This document shows positions 43,482-51,302 of a stretch of 64,000 bases of DNA, piece after piece. Positions within the stretch are counted from its first letter, which is position 1. Each line of letters opens with the position of its first letter. A program made the position numbers and the translations under genes. Source of the DNA: Clostridia bacterium (lineage in GTDB: Bacteria > Bacillota > Clostridia > Christensenellales > CAG-138); the NCBI GenBank assembly GCA_017525875.1, contig JAFXSG010000001.1, positions 1 through 64,000 on the forward strand, in the 5' to 3' direction. Under the pieces are notes generated by a model. The model did no database searches and was not told the origin of the DNA. It worked only from the letters and a program-made list of their open reading frames with translations.

Positions 43482-43919
43482 ATGAAAACTTCTATCAAAC
43501 GCTGCTCTGTCCTTCTCCTCACCATGCTGCTGCTTGTTATGAGTATAGCCGTGCCGCTCTATAAGGCTTCGGCGGCGATTACTTACAACAATACCGTGAG
43601 CGCTGATCTCGGCTGTACCGTCAACTCGAGCGGCCGTCTGAGCGCCGCAATGGTTGTTTTGGGTTATGCCGGAACGACGAAAAAGATACAGGTCGAACTT
43701 TACATTGAAAAGCGGTTCCTGCTTGTCTTCTGGTCGCGCGTCGACATCGGTTGTCCGAACAACATTTGGACCGATTCGAAAACCGGATACAGCTATTCCA
43801 ACACGTTTGATTTTGATCTGCCCTCCACCGGCACCTACCGTACGACGGTCACTTACACGGTGTCCGGTACGGGCGGCACTGACGATGTTATAACAAAGAC
43901 CGATACGGTAACATACTGA
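43482..43919 (+). CDS. Small secreted protein of unknown function
   Basis: 145 aa. A signal peptide with a long Leu/Met-rich core ends near residue 31 (YKASA/AITYN). The mature part of about 114 residues is Thr/Ser/Tyr-rich with alternating hydrophobic residues, suggesting a beta-sandwich: VSADLGCTVNSSGRLSAAMVVLG, KKIQVELYIEKR, FDFDLPSTGTYRTTVTYTVSGTG (in order). Two cysteines could form a disulphide. No family was recognised. GGAGG lies seven bases before ATG 43482. The gene is driven by the same promoter type as the ECF sigma gene and the divergent operon, so its product is likely made under the same signal. Confidence 0.75.
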   Translation: MKTSIKRCSVLLLTMLLLVMSIAVPLYKASAAITYNNTVSADLGCTVNSSGRLSAAMVVLGYAGTTKKIQVELYIEKRFLLVFWSRVDIGCPNNIWTDSKTGYSYSNTFDFDLPSTGTYRTTVTYTVSGTGGTDDVITKTDTVTY

Positions 43920-43926
43920 TCGTAAA

Positions 43927-43957
43927 AAGGGGCCCGTCTGCAAGAGGCGGGCCCCTT
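43927..43957. terminator. Bidirectional terminator between the 145-aa and anti-sigma genes
   Basis: AAGGGGCCCG (43927-43936) and CGGGCCCCTT (43948-43957) pair perfectly. The T-run is better on the minus strand (AAAAA at 43924-43928), so it ends the sigma/anti-sigma transcript and probably also the 145-aa mRNA. Confidence 0.82.
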
Positions 43958-43960
43958 AAA

Positions 43961-44632
43961 TCATTTGACGGCAACGGATGAAATGTAATCTATGATTTGA
44001 TCGAGATCGACCTGAGAAACCGACGTGTAAGCGAGGGAGAAATAATAACCGTCTTCTGTCCATGCGGCATGTGCCGTTGTTTCGGTCAAATAGATGAGCA
44101 CGGTTTTTCCGTTTATCCCGTATTCTTCAAACACACCGTGTTCATTGTCCACAGATTCCGATACGTTGCTGCTGGCTCTCTGCTTTAAACAGAGCATCGT
44201 GTTTTCGCCCTTGACATAAAAGATACATATGTAATCTTCGGTTTTTATCGTTTTGTATTCCACAAACCCCTCCGGCACGGGTACGAGACCGTACTCCTCT
44301 TCGATAGCCATTTTGGTTATCTCGGGATCGGAATACTCCACGTGATCCCCGAAGACCTGCACAAGGAACCCGGCGACGGACGAGCGGATCCTTTTCGATG
44401 TGAAGGCGAGCGAGCAGAGCACGAGCACCGCGGCAGCGGCGATCCACAGTATGCGGCGGATGGGGACGCTGCGCTTTGCGGCGGGGCGGCCGCTTTGCAG
44501 CAGGGCCTGCATCCTCTCTTCAAAGCGCGGGGAAAACCGGTATGGCTCGGCTTCGGCGGCTGCGATCGCTTCCGCGAACTCGGCGTCGAGCCTTTTGCCG
44601 TATACTTCCAAAAACAAAGCTTCGATGTTCAT
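43961..44632 (-). CDS. Putative anti-sigma factor with DUF4367-like domain
   Basis: 223 aa. The cytoplasmic N-terminus (1-58) is helical. One transmembrane helix (about 60-80, ILWIAAAAVLVLCSLAF) is followed by an extracytoplasmic domain ending in ETTAHAAWTEDGYYFSLAYTSVSQVDLDQIIDYI (in order), which resembles DUF4367 domains of Firmicute membrane proteins coupled to sigma factors. The gene overlaps the ECF sigma gene by four bases, with GGGAGG before ATG 44632. By position and topology it should hold the sigma factor at the membrane until an external signal is sensed. There is no zinc-finger (ZAS) motif in the N-terminus. Confidence 0.72.
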   Translation of the reverse strand: MNIEALFLEVYGKRLDAEFAEAIAAAEAEPYRFSPRFEERMQALLQSGRPAAKRSVPIRRILWIAAAAVLVLCSLAFTSKRIRSSVAGFLVQVFGDHVEYSDPEITKMAIEEEYGLVPVPEGFVEYKTIKTEDYICIFYVKGENTMLCLKQRASSNVSESVDNEHGVFEEYGINGKTVLIYLTETTAHAAWTEDGYYFSLAYTSVSQVDLDQIIDYISSVAVK

Positions 44633-45183
44633 TCTTCCGTTCCTCCCTGCTCTGTTATCGCGCCGCGCAGCAGCTTCCTTGCGCGGTGCAGTCGTTTTTT
44701 GATCGTTTCCGGCTTTTCGCCAAGGAGCCTCGCGATCTCCTTCACGGATGCGCCTTCAAGCTGCAGGAAAAGCGCGTCCGAATACAGCGGATCCATCCCG
44801 TCTAACGCTCCGAGGAGCTTCCTCACCAGAGCCCTGTCGTCCATGCGTTCGGCAAGCTCATCGTCCGCGTGAACGAACGCCTTGGAAAGCATGGGACTTG
44901 GGACGGGAACGATCCGTGACTGACGGCTTGAAAAGCTGATCGCCCGGTTTTTCGCACATACCAGCAGAAAGCGCAGGCGGGCTTCGTCGTCCTTATCCCT
45001 CAGCGCGGGAATGAACGATTCCGCAAGAGCGGAGAATACGTCGTGCACAACGTCCTCCGCGTCCGCATCGTTTTGCACGTACCTGCGGGCCGCGCGGAAC
45101 ATCGCGCCGCCGAACCGTTCGTAAAAGCCGTTCAGCAAGGCGAGATCCTCTCCGGGGATCGCCGCTGTAAGAAATAAAAGCAT
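44629..45183 (-). CDS. ECF-type RNA polymerase sigma factor
   Basis: 184 aa from ATG 45183, which has AGGAGT five bases upstream. A start at 45216 would lie only a few bases after the -10 and is rejected. Sigma region 2 has YERFGGAMFRAARRYVQNDADAEDVVHDVFSAL (core- and -10-binding; DAEDVVHDVF is typical). Region 4 has LDGMDPLYSDALFLQLEGASVKEIARLLGEKPETIKKRLHRARKLL (in order) with its HTH. The anti-sigma gene overlaps its 3' end. Its promoter (45225-45281) matches two others in the neighbourhood, suggesting positive autoregulation and a small local regulon. Confidence 0.85.
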   Translation of the reverse strand: MLLFLTAAIPGEDLALLNGFYERFGGAMFRAARRYVQNDADAEDVVHDVFSALAESFIPALRDKDDEARLRFLLVCAKNRAISFSSRQSRIVPVPSPMLSKAFVHADDELAERMDDRALVRKLLGALDGMDPLYSDALFLQLEGASVKEIARLLGEKPETIKKRLHRARKLLRGAITEQGGTEE

Positions 45184-45224
45184 CGTTACTCCTCTTTGGG
45201 GATGCGCCTTTCTCATTCCCTTAC

Positions 45225-45281
45225 ACTATATTAACAAACGAAAAGCCAAAATGGGGACAACAATTTGAAAATATATTATTT
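45225..45281 (-). promoter_or_regulatory. Conserved promoter block, copy 3 (ECF sigma operon)
   Basis: Minus strand: AAATAATATATTTT (45281-45268), eight bases, TGTCCCC (45259-45253), ATTTTGGCTTTT, CGTTTGTTAA, TATAGT (45230-45225). Apart from three or four bases it equals the block before the 145-aa gene. Confidence 0.82.
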
Positions 45282-45340
45282 TTACAGGCGAAAAAGCCGT
45301 AAATTCAACTTTAATTAGAATTATTTCAATTTTCGCGTTA

Positions 45341-45369
45341 TTTACAAGCCGCACGAATGCCCCTATAAT
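45341..45369 (+). promoter_or_regulatory. Promoter of the XRE regulator
   Basis: TTTACA (45341-45346), 17-bp spacer, TATAAT (45364-45369), 45 bases before the gene. Divergent from the ECF sigma promoter. Confidence 0.75.
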
Positions 45370-45413
45370 ATGAGCCGTACCCGGGAACAAAACAAAGAAA
45401 GGAAACTAAGAAA

Positions 45414-45938
45414 ATGGATAATCTTAAAATAGGAAACTACATCCAGAACCTCCGCAAAAAAGCCGGCCTCACCCAGAAGGACCTTGCGGACAAACTGAAC
45501 ATATCGTTCCAGGCGGTCTCCAAGTGGGAGACGGGGGAGAGCCTCCCCGATACCGGAATACTGCTCGACCTTGCCGACATCCTCGGCACCTCGGTGGATA
45601 AGCTGCTCTGCGGCGGCGCTGTCGTCGCAGGCGAGCGCGGGCTCATGAAGCTTGAGGACGTTAAGACCGGCTTTGCCCACCTTGAGGACATAGGCCGTCT
45701 CTTCGGCGCCAACTGCACCTTCTTCACCGGCATGATCGAGGGCATCAACGAGAAGATGAATATCGACATCCTGGGCTATCTCAAAGAGCCCCGTACCCGC
45801 GAGGTCATGTACGCCGAGGTCCTGATCCAGGGCATCCTCGAGGGCAGGACCGTGGATATTGACGAGATCGAAGCCGAGTTCACGAACAAGAAGATGGTGG
45901 AGACCATACGCAAGTACCTGATGAAAACAGGTGAATAA
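45414..45938 (+). CDS. XRE-family transcriptional regulator
   Basis: 174 aa. Residues about 6-60 form a lambda-repressor-like HTH (IGNYIQNLRKKAGLTQKDLADKLNISFQAVSKWETGESLPD, in order). The C-terminal 110 residues are helical, without a recognised ligand or protease domain. AAAGGAAA precedes ATG 45414. It is transcribed away from the ECF sigma gene from its own promoter. Whether it controls the accessory genes to its left is not known; no paired operator was found. Confidence 0.85.
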   Translation: MDNLKIGNYIQNLRKKAGLTQKDLADKLNISFQAVSKWETGESLPDTGILLDLADILGTSVDKLLCGGAVVAGERGLMKLEDVKTGFAHLEDIGRLFGANCTFFTGMIEGINEKMNIDILGYLKEPRTREVMYAEVLIQGILEGRTVDIDEIEAEFTNKKMVETIRKYLMKTGE

Positions 45939-46030
45939 GATGCTTTTAAGCCAACAAAAGCGGACGCTTTCGGGGCACACTTCGCAAGGAAGTTGCTCGG
46001 AGGCAGCAATTATCGGCTCAGAAGAAAAAG

Positions 46031-46064
46031 AAATCGGCGTAACCGCAATGGTCACGCCGATTTT
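46031..46064 (+). terminator. Terminator after the XRE gene
   Basis: AAATCGGCGTAACC (46031-46044) pairs with GGTCACGCCGATTTT (46050-46064) apart from one mismatch, with a T-run at the end. The 212 bases between the XRE gene and the convergent kinase hold nothing else recognisable. Confidence 0.75.
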
Positions 46065-46150
46065 GTCTCTTGGATTTTGAGGCGCACAATCCGTTGCTCG
46101 TTATACCCATGGACAAGAAAGATCATCTCACCAAACTGAATTGTGTAAAG

Positions 46151-47044
46151 CTAAATCAGTTTTTTTGCCAGCTTTTCTGCCAGGTTCAGATAATACCCGT
46201 ATCTTTCATCGTCGCGGGAATCGTAACGGTTGCCAAGCATGATCCATTCACAATACTCATAAAACAGGAAATAGTCCAGCGTTCGACGAAACTCCTCCTG
46301 TGAGATTCCGTGCTGTTTTGCCACCGCATCATAATAGTACGCTATGGCAAATTCACGGTCCTCAGCCGACATATAGAAATAGTAATCTCTGTTTTCTCTA
46401 CCGTGAGCTATCAGGCGTGCAAAAGCACCCATGTAAGGGAGGACACCGCCGTACTCCCAATCAATAAAGACTGCACGCTCGTTGTTAACAAGTACGTTGA
46501 TCGGCAACAGATCATCATGACAAAGCGAACGCGGTGTTTCGCGGAATACTCGTTCAAACTTACGGTATACCTTTTCAAGCAGTTCCGATCCGAGGTATTT
46601 GCCGCGGTTTTCTATCCCTTCCAGTGCTTTTTCCATAGTCACACAGGCGTCGTAAAGCTCTGTGCGCTCCCAGAATTCGTTCTGCATTTCAGCCAGAGCA
46701 TCGAGCACAAGTTTCAGTCGCCTTCTGTCACAGACACGCAGATCAGTTCCCGCAAAAAACTCTGTAATGAAATACTCCTGCCCGTTATAATGGCAGGCGC
46801 CGAAAAAAGATGGAATGTATGGCTGCCTGTCGCTGAAGAAACAGCGATAAGCATCGATCTCATAGGCTTTTGCCTGTTTCAGAACATATTTCGTGCATCC
46901 GTTATCAACCAACCAGACCAAATATTCGTTCCCGCCTTCTTCTGAAACGAACGCCTTGACGGATGAATCACACATTCCCGGAATCTCGAATTGGGTCAGT
47001 ATCGCTTTAATTTCAGATAATGATGGTCGCTGTTTTTCTTCCAT
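46151..47044 (-). CDS. Aminoglycoside-phosphotransferase-like kinase
   Basis: 297 aa from ATG 47044, with GAGGG just upstream and the promoter -10 only 39 bases away; an upstream TTG (47083) would precede the transcription start. The fold is APH/choline-kinase type: KYVLKQAKAYEIDAYR (ATP-binding Lys), YFITEFFAGTDL (hinge), the catalytic Brenner motif CHDDLLPINVLV and the metal-binding IDWEYGG. Substrates in this superfamily range from antibiotics to choline and sugars; the substrate here is unknown, and resistance should not be assumed. Confidence 0.82.
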   Translation of the reverse strand: MEEKQRPSLSEIKAILTQFEIPGMCDSSVKAFVSEEGGNEYLVWLVDNGCTKYVLKQAKAYEIDAYRCFFSDRQPYIPSFFGACHYNGQEYFITEFFAGTDLRVCDRRRLKLVLDALAEMQNEFWERTELYDACVTMEKALEGIENRGKYLGSELLEKVYRKFERVFRETPRSLCHDDLLPINVLVNNERAVFIDWEYGGVLPYMGAFARLIAHGRENRDYYFYMSAEDREFAIAYYYDAVAKQHGISQEEFRRTLDYFLFYEYCEWIMLGNRYDSRDDERYGYYLNLAEKLAKKLI

Positions 47045-47082
47045 ACCCTCAGTCCCTCTGTAAAAATGCGGTTGTTGAGACA

Positions 47083-47111
47083 ATTATACCATCCCTTTTC
47101 GGCAAATTCAA
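47083..47111 (-). promoter_or_regulatory. Promoter of the APH-like kinase
   Basis: Minus strand: TTGAAT (47111-47106), 17-bp spacer, TATAAT (47088-47083). Confidence 0.72.
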
Positions 47112-47146
47112 TTTCATCTGAAAATCAATCGTTAGGATCAAAACAT

Positions 47147-47186
47147 CCCGAGGGAGGCAGCTTCCATACGAAGTGCCTCCCTCGGG
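47147..47186 (-). terminator. Terminator of the second sigma/anti-sigma operon
   Basis: CCCGAGGGAGGCA (47147-47159) pairs perfectly with TGCCTCCCTCGGG (47174-47186); an inner CTTC/GAAG continues the stem. On the minus strand ATGTTTTG follows. Confidence 0.8.
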
Positions 47187-47210
47187 GCGTCCGCTTTGCT
47201 GTTTTATCGA

Positions 47211-48407
47211 TCATTCGGCTGCGCCGTTGTTGAACATGGATACGATGCCGCTGAGCCCGGTGAGCCTTTCCGCATCCGCTTTATCGGCGCAGATCATGAA
47301 GCCGTAGATCTCAAAGCCGTTCGCTTCGACCTTCTGCGCCGCTTCCCTGAGCTCCGCCGCAATGCCTTCGGCGCCGGACAGCATCGTGATCCCTTCATTC
47401 TTTTCCGCCGCATAGCTGAGCATGCTGACAAGATGCTGTTTAACGTCATTTTCGCCGTAGCTCAGGGAGAACTCGCTGCTTCGCTTTGCAAGCATATCCG
47501 CGGCTGTGAGGAGGGGATAGTCTTTGTCGATGGGCTCGTCGGAAACGCCCACGAATGCGACCGGAGCACAGGCGAGGAAGCCGCAGGGGTTGGGCATCAG
47601 CAGCTTGCCGCCTGAGCAGACCGCGCACCAGTAGGGCTCGACTCCGTTCTGCCTGCACCACGCTTCAAACTCTGTATAGCTCATCGCGTGATCGAGCGTC
47701 ACGTAGACGCAGCGCTGCCCGTTCTCGGGGTAGTAATCGATGAACTCCTTTGCGTTGAAATCCCAGTTGCTTTCATAAAGGTTTTCGCCGCTGAGCCCCG
47801 CTTTCATGGGTTCAAGGCAGTTGACCGGGGGCATCTTGAGCAGGCTCGGGTCGTAGAGCGAAATCATGCCCTTCTTGATGAAGCCCGCCGTGTCGCGGAA
47901 ATTGCCGGAAATGCTCTGCACCTGCGGGATGAAAACGGAGTAGTTGCCGTAGCCCTCGCCGTTTGCGGTTGACTGCTGACGGATCCTCTCGGGCACGAAC
48001 AGCTCCGTGTAGACGGCAAGGTCGACGTCCAGCCGCGAAACGGTAATGCCCGAATCATAGCTCTTGACCACCTCGGTTGGGTCGTAGTACGCCTTTGAAA
48101 CGAGGCCGGGCAGCGCAAACATGATGAATAGCGCAGCCGCAAGCACGATCGCCCCGGTGATGAGCCCCGCCTTGAGGAACGAACGCCTGATCTGGCGGCG
48201 GATCTTCTTCGTGAAGTCCTGCGCTTCGGCCTTTTCATCACCGATCGGATCGCTGCCAAGGGTCAGGTCATGAAGGCCGATATCGTCGCGCTCGGCGATA
48301 TAGTCCGCGATAGCCTCATGCTTTTCGATATCGCTCTCCAAAGCCGCCGCTTCCTCTCCGGAAAGCTTGCCCTGCTTGTATTCTTCGATCATTTCAGAGA
48401 ATTTCAT
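47211..48407 (-). CDS. Anti-sigma factor with Sigma_reg_N/Sigma_reg_C-type domains
   Basis: 398 aa. The cytoplasmic N-terminus (1-80; MIEEYKQGKLSGEEAAALESDIEKHEAIADYI, in order) resembles the sigma-regulator N-terminal domain. One transmembrane helix (about 82-104) is followed by a large extracytoplasmic domain with YWCAVCSGGKLLMPNPCGF and a C-terminal Sigma_reg_C-like part. The gene overlaps the ECF sigma gene by 14 bases on the same strand. It should sequester that sigma factor and sense an envelope signal. This is a different type from the anti-sigma at 43961. Confidence 0.82.
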   Translation of the reverse strand: MKFSEMIEEYKQGKLSGEEAAALESDIEKHEAIADYIAERDDIGLHDLTLGSDPIGDEKAEAQDFTKKIRRQIRRSFLKAGLITGAIVLAAALFIMFALPGLVSKAYYDPTEVVKSYDSGITVSRLDVDLAVYTELFVPERIRQQSTANGEGYGNYSVFIPQVQSISGNFRDTAGFIKKGMISLYDPSLLKMPPVNCLEPMKAGLSGENLYESNWDFNAKEFIDYYPENGQRCVYVTLDHAMSYTEFEAWCRQNGVEPYWCAVCSGGKLLMPNPCGFLACAPVAFVGVSDEPIDKDYPLLTAADMLAKRSSEFSLSYGENDVKQHLVSMLSYAAEKNEGITMLSGAEGIAAELREAAQKVEANGFEIYGFMICADKADAERLTGLSGIVSMFNNGAAE

Positions 48408-48894
48408 CGTTGTTTTCCTCCAACATTGTCTTTAATTCTTTCTTTGCCCTGTGGGACAGCACCCGAACGTTCGCGGGGCTGAGGTTCAGCATTTCGGCGG
48501 CCTGCGCAAGCGGGAAACCGGAGAAGTACTGCAGGATGATCACCTCGCGCTTCTGCCTGTCCAGCCGGAGGATCGCTTCGTAGAGCTTCCTCGAACGCAG
48601 CTTTTCAAACAGGATCGTCTCCGCTTCTCCTTCGCTGCCGGGCAGTTCGCCGATCGCGTCGATATCGACCGCCGCCCCGCGGCTGCGAAAGTGGTTGATA
48701 AAGAGGTTCCTCGCCACTTTGTAGAGCCATGCGCGGATGTTCGCGTGCCCATCCGGGAGGGAGAGCAGCGCCTTCACGAAGGTCTCCTGCGTGAGGTCTT
48801 CGGCAAGCTGCCGATCCCGTGAAAGCGAATAGAGATAGACGAGTATCTCGCGGCTGTACTTCCCGTAGACCTGCTGTAAAAGATCGCCGTTCAT
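48394..48894 (-). CDS. ECF-type RNA polymerase sigma factor (second)
   Basis: 166 aa from ATG 48894, with AGGAGG six bases upstream; an in-frame ATG at 48924 is less likely. Region 2: YGKYSREILVYLYSLSRDRQLAEDLTQETFVKALLSL, including the typical AEDLTQETF. Region 4: LDRQKREVIILQYFSGFPLAQAAEMLNLSPANVRVLSHRAKKEL (both in order). It overlaps its anti-sigma gene. The upstream DNA has TGTAACA (48956-48950), not the TGTCCCC block found with the other ECF factor, so the two systems are probably insulated. Confidence 0.9.
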   Translation of the reverse strand: MNGDLLQQVYGKYSREILVYLYSLSRDRQLAEDLTQETFVKALLSLPDGHANIRAWLYKVARNLFINHFRSRGAAVDIDAIGELPGSEGEAETILFEKLRSRKLYEAILRLDRQKREVIILQYFSGFPLAQAAEMLNLSPANVRVLSHRAKKELKTMLEENNDEIL

Positions 48895-48927
48895 GCTGCA
48901 CCTCCTTTCCTCATCGGCTTTCACAAA

Positions 48928-48956
48928 TAAAACAAATCTCGGAGCAAAATGTTACA
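48928..48956 (-). promoter_or_regulatory. Candidate ECF promoter of the second sigma operon
   Basis: Minus strand: TGTAACA (48956-48950), then a 16-base spacer and GTTTTA (48933-48928). TGTAACA-like -35 elements are common before autoregulated ECF genes. The -10 is poorly defined. Confidence 0.3.
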
Positions 48957-49006
48957 ACAAATCGCGAATATATTTGTATGTCATAATAAAAACACTGCAA
49001 CTGCAA

Positions 49007-49030
49007 GAAAAAAACGGAGCAGAAGCTCCG
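49007..49030 (-). terminator. Terminator of aroE
   Basis: Minus strand: CGGAGC (49030-49025), loop TTCT, GCTCCG (49020-49015), then eight T. It starts three bases after the aroE stop. Confidence 0.88.
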
Positions 49031-49032
49031 CC

Positions 49033-49866
49033 TTATTCCTTGTAGTCAAGCCCCGTCCACAGTTTGAACGCGAGCAGCCCCTGATGATAAAGCAGCCGAT
49101 CGCCGCCGACTGTTCTGAGCCCGGCCTCTTTGGCCGCCGAGATCAGGCCGGTATCGCTCCCGTCTTTACGGTAGACGAAATCGAACACGCAGCACGAGGC
49201 TTTGAGTTTTTTGACGAATGAGAAATCGTAAAAATCGCCGATCCCCTCCATACCGAGCGGAGTCGCGTTGATGACGATATCCGCAAAGCTCATGCAGCCG
49301 GTAATGCGCTCTGCTATTGCGATGCAGTTTTCAAGTATGCGAAGATCGAGAAAACCATCCTGCACTGAACTCTCGGGACCCGGCTCATGCCGCCGTGAGA
49401 TATTCAGCACGCCGCAGCCCTCGCTCCGAAGCGCCGCAGCAGCCGCTTTTGCCGCACCGCCGCTGCCGAGGATGACTGCCTGCATGCCTCGCCCGGGGAA
49501 AACTCCCGCCTCGCGAAGCGCGTTCACAGCGCCTTCTCCGTCCGTATTGAAGCAGCGGAACACGCCCTCGCTGATCGTGACTATATTGCCGCAGCCCGCG
49601 CGGGCAGCGGAGCCGTCAACAGCGTCGCAGTATTCAAGGATCGCCCGCTTATGCGGCATCGTGACCGCAAACCCGTCGAGCGCGTATCCCGCGGCGATGT
49701 CGCGGATGCGGGGAAGCTCCTCCCGCGTGACGCGTAAGCGCAAAAAATCCGCGTCGATATTTGCCTGTTCAAACATTGGCGCGTAAAGCTCCGGCGAACG
49801 GCTGTGCGCGATCGGGTCCCCGATCACGGCGTATGTACGTTTATTCTGCTTTGATTCGTCAGTCAT
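49033..49866 (-). CDS. aroE: Shikimate dehydrogenase
   Basis: 277 aa. It reduces 3-dehydroshikimate to shikimate with NADPH. Landmarks are IGDPIAHSRSPELY (shikimate binding), DGFAVTMPHKRAIL (catalytic Lys), CFNTDGEGA (catalytic Asp; the usual form is NTDGxG), GSGGAAKAAAAAL (nucleotide-binding glycine loop) and INATPLGM. It overlaps aroQ by eight bases, so the two consecutive shikimate-pathway steps (dehydroquinate to dehydroshikimate to shikimate) are coupled. It is the last gene of the operon that begins with the flippase-like gene. Confidence 0.94.
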   Translation of the reverse strand: MTDESKQNKRTYAVIGDPIAHSRSPELYAPMFEQANIDADFLRLRVTREELPRIRDIAAGYALDGFAVTMPHKRAILEYCDAVDGSAARAGCGNIVTISEGVFRCFNTDGEGAVNALREAGVFPGRGMQAVILGSGGAAKAAAAALRSEGCGVLNISRRHEPGPESSVQDGFLDLRILENCIAIAERITGCMSFADIVINATPLGMEGIGDFYDFSFVKKLKASCCVFDFVYRKDGSDTGLISAAKEAGLRTVGGDRLLYHQGLLAFKLWTGLDYKE

Positions 49867-50299
49867 TGTTTTGAAGCTTTGCGAGCAGTATCTCCGCTCC
49901 CACGAAATAGCTTTGGCGGCCGAGCGCAGAGACCTGCGCGATGCAGACGGGCTCGATAACGCTCACCGCGCGGAAGGGCTCGCGGCTGTGGATATCCGAA
50001 AGATGCACCTCCACGGTCGGTATGCCCACCGCCTCTATCGCGTCGCGGATCGCGTAGGAATAATGCGTATACGCCCCGGCGTTGACGATGATGCCGTCAG
50101 CCGTGCCGATCGCCGCGTGGATGCGGTCGATGATCGCGCCTTCGTGGTTGGATTGGAAAAACTCGGCCTCACAGCCCTTCTCAGTGAGGAATTTGTCGAG
50201 ATCGGTCATGATCTCATCGAGCGTTTCGCTCCCGTAGATCGCGGGATCGCGCCTGCCGAGCAGGTTCAGATTGGGGCCGTTTATAACAAGAACGTTCAT
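49859..50299 (-). CDS. aroQ: 3-Dehydroquinate dehydratase, type II
   Basis: 146 aa, the typical size of the dodecameric type II enzyme. Landmarks are VLVINGPNLNLLGRRDPAIYG (catalytic Tyr near 22), FFQSNHEGAIIDRIH, IIVNAGAYTHYSYAIRDA and VEVHLSDIHSREPFR (catalytic His). Its 5' end overlaps the dGTPase gene by four bases and its 3' end overlaps aroE. Confidence 0.95.
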   Translation of the reverse strand: MNVLVINGPNLNLLGRRDPAIYGSETLDEIMTDLDKFLTEKGCEAEFFQSNHEGAIIDRIHAAIGTADGIIVNAGAYTHYSYAIRDAIEAVGIPTVEVHLSDIHSREPFRAVSVIEPVCIAQVSALGRQSYFVGAEILLAKLQNND

Positions 50300-51294
50300 A
50301 CCCAGTCCTTCGGGACGAACAGCCGTTCGTATTCGCGCACGGCGTAGCGGTCGGTCATGCAGGCGATGTAGTCCGCCGCGATGCGCTCCGGCCCGTCCTC
50401 TTCGATGTATTTGGTGAATTCCTCGGGCAGCAGCTCGATGTGCTCAAGATAGTATTTATACAGCGTTTCCACAACGCCCTCCGCCTTGCCCTCCTCGGCC
50501 TTTGCGGTGGAATTGTGGTAGAGATGCGCAAAGAGGAAATCCCTCAGCTTATCGAACTCCGCGCTCATCCCGTCGCTCATGCGGACGTAGGGCTTGCCGG
50601 AGCTGACCGAAAGAATGTCGAGGATGAGAGAATTGATCCTTTGCCCGTGCGTCGCGCCGATGGTCTCAATGCAGCTTTGAGGCAGCATGGCGTTCGTTAA
50701 AAGCCCCGCCCGGATCGCGTCGTCGATATCGTGGTTGACGTACGCCACGCGGTCGGCAAGGCTCACGCAAACGCCTTCGAGCGTTGCGGGATGCCCGCTC
50801 TTCTTATGGTTGAGGATGCCGTCACGCACTTCAAACGTAAGGTTGAGCCCGACGCCGTTTTCAAGCTTTTCCACGATGCGCAGGCTCTGCACGTTGTGCT
50901 CGAACCCGCCTGGAACGAGCTTGTTAAGCACGTTTTCACCCGAATGTCCGAACGGCGTATGCCCGAGGTCGTGCCCCATCGCGATCGCTTCGGTCAGGTC
51001 CTCGTTGAGACAAAGCCCGCGCGCGATCGTCCTTGCGATTTGCGATACCTCGAGCGTGTGCGTCAGGCGCGTGCGGTAGTGGTCGCCGACGGGAGAGAGA
51101 AAGACCTGAGTCTTGTGCTTGAGGCGGCGGAAGCTCTTGCAGTGGATGATGCGGTCGCGGTCGCGCACGAACTCCGTGCGGACGGGGCAGGGCTCGATCG
51201 GCTTTTCGCGTCCGAGCGTTTCCGAAGAGAGCTTTGCGTAGGGCGAAAGCTGCTCCCGTTCGCGCTGCTCGACGATTTCGCGGTAGGTACTCAT
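50296..51294 (-). CDS. dgt: dGTPase-like HD-domain triphosphohydrolase
   Basis: 332 aa. HD-domain landmarks are DRDRIIHCKSFRRLKHKTQVFLSPVGDHYRTRLTHTLEVSQIAR (in order; metal-ligand His in LTHTLEV), AIAMGHDLGHTPFGHSGE (HD ligand pair) and LADRVAYVNHDIDDAIRAG. It is the short, DNA-independent type of deoxyguanosinetriphosphate triphosphohydrolase, which converts dNTPs to deoxynucleosides and triphosphate. It sits between the transporter (8-base gap) and aroQ (overlap). Confidence 0.92.
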   Translation of the reverse strand: MSTYREIVEQREREQLSPYAKLSSETLGREKPIEPCPVRTEFVRDRDRIIHCKSFRRLKHKTQVFLSPVGDHYRTRLTHTLEVSQIARTIARGLCLNEDLTEAIAMGHDLGHTPFGHSGENVLNKLVPGGFEHNVQSLRIVEKLENGVGLNLTFEVRDGILNHKKSGHPATLEGVCVSLADRVAYVNHDIDDAIRAGLLTNAMLPQSCIETIGATHGQRINSLILDILSVSSGKPYVRMSDGMSAEFDKLRDFLFAHLYHNSTAKAEEGKAEGVVETLYKYYLEHIELLPEEFTKYIEEDGPERIAADYIACMTDRYAVREYERLFVPKDWV

Positions 51295-51302
51295 AATTCT
51301 CC

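Noticed and set aside
45940-46080. 46-codon ORF after the XRE gene
   Set aside because: Runs through the terminator stem, no proper SD, composition not convincing.
47045-47210. APH-like kinase as an antibiotic resistance gene
   Set aside because: The fold covers many kinases; there is no mobile context or close match to a known resistance family that can be seen from sequence alone.
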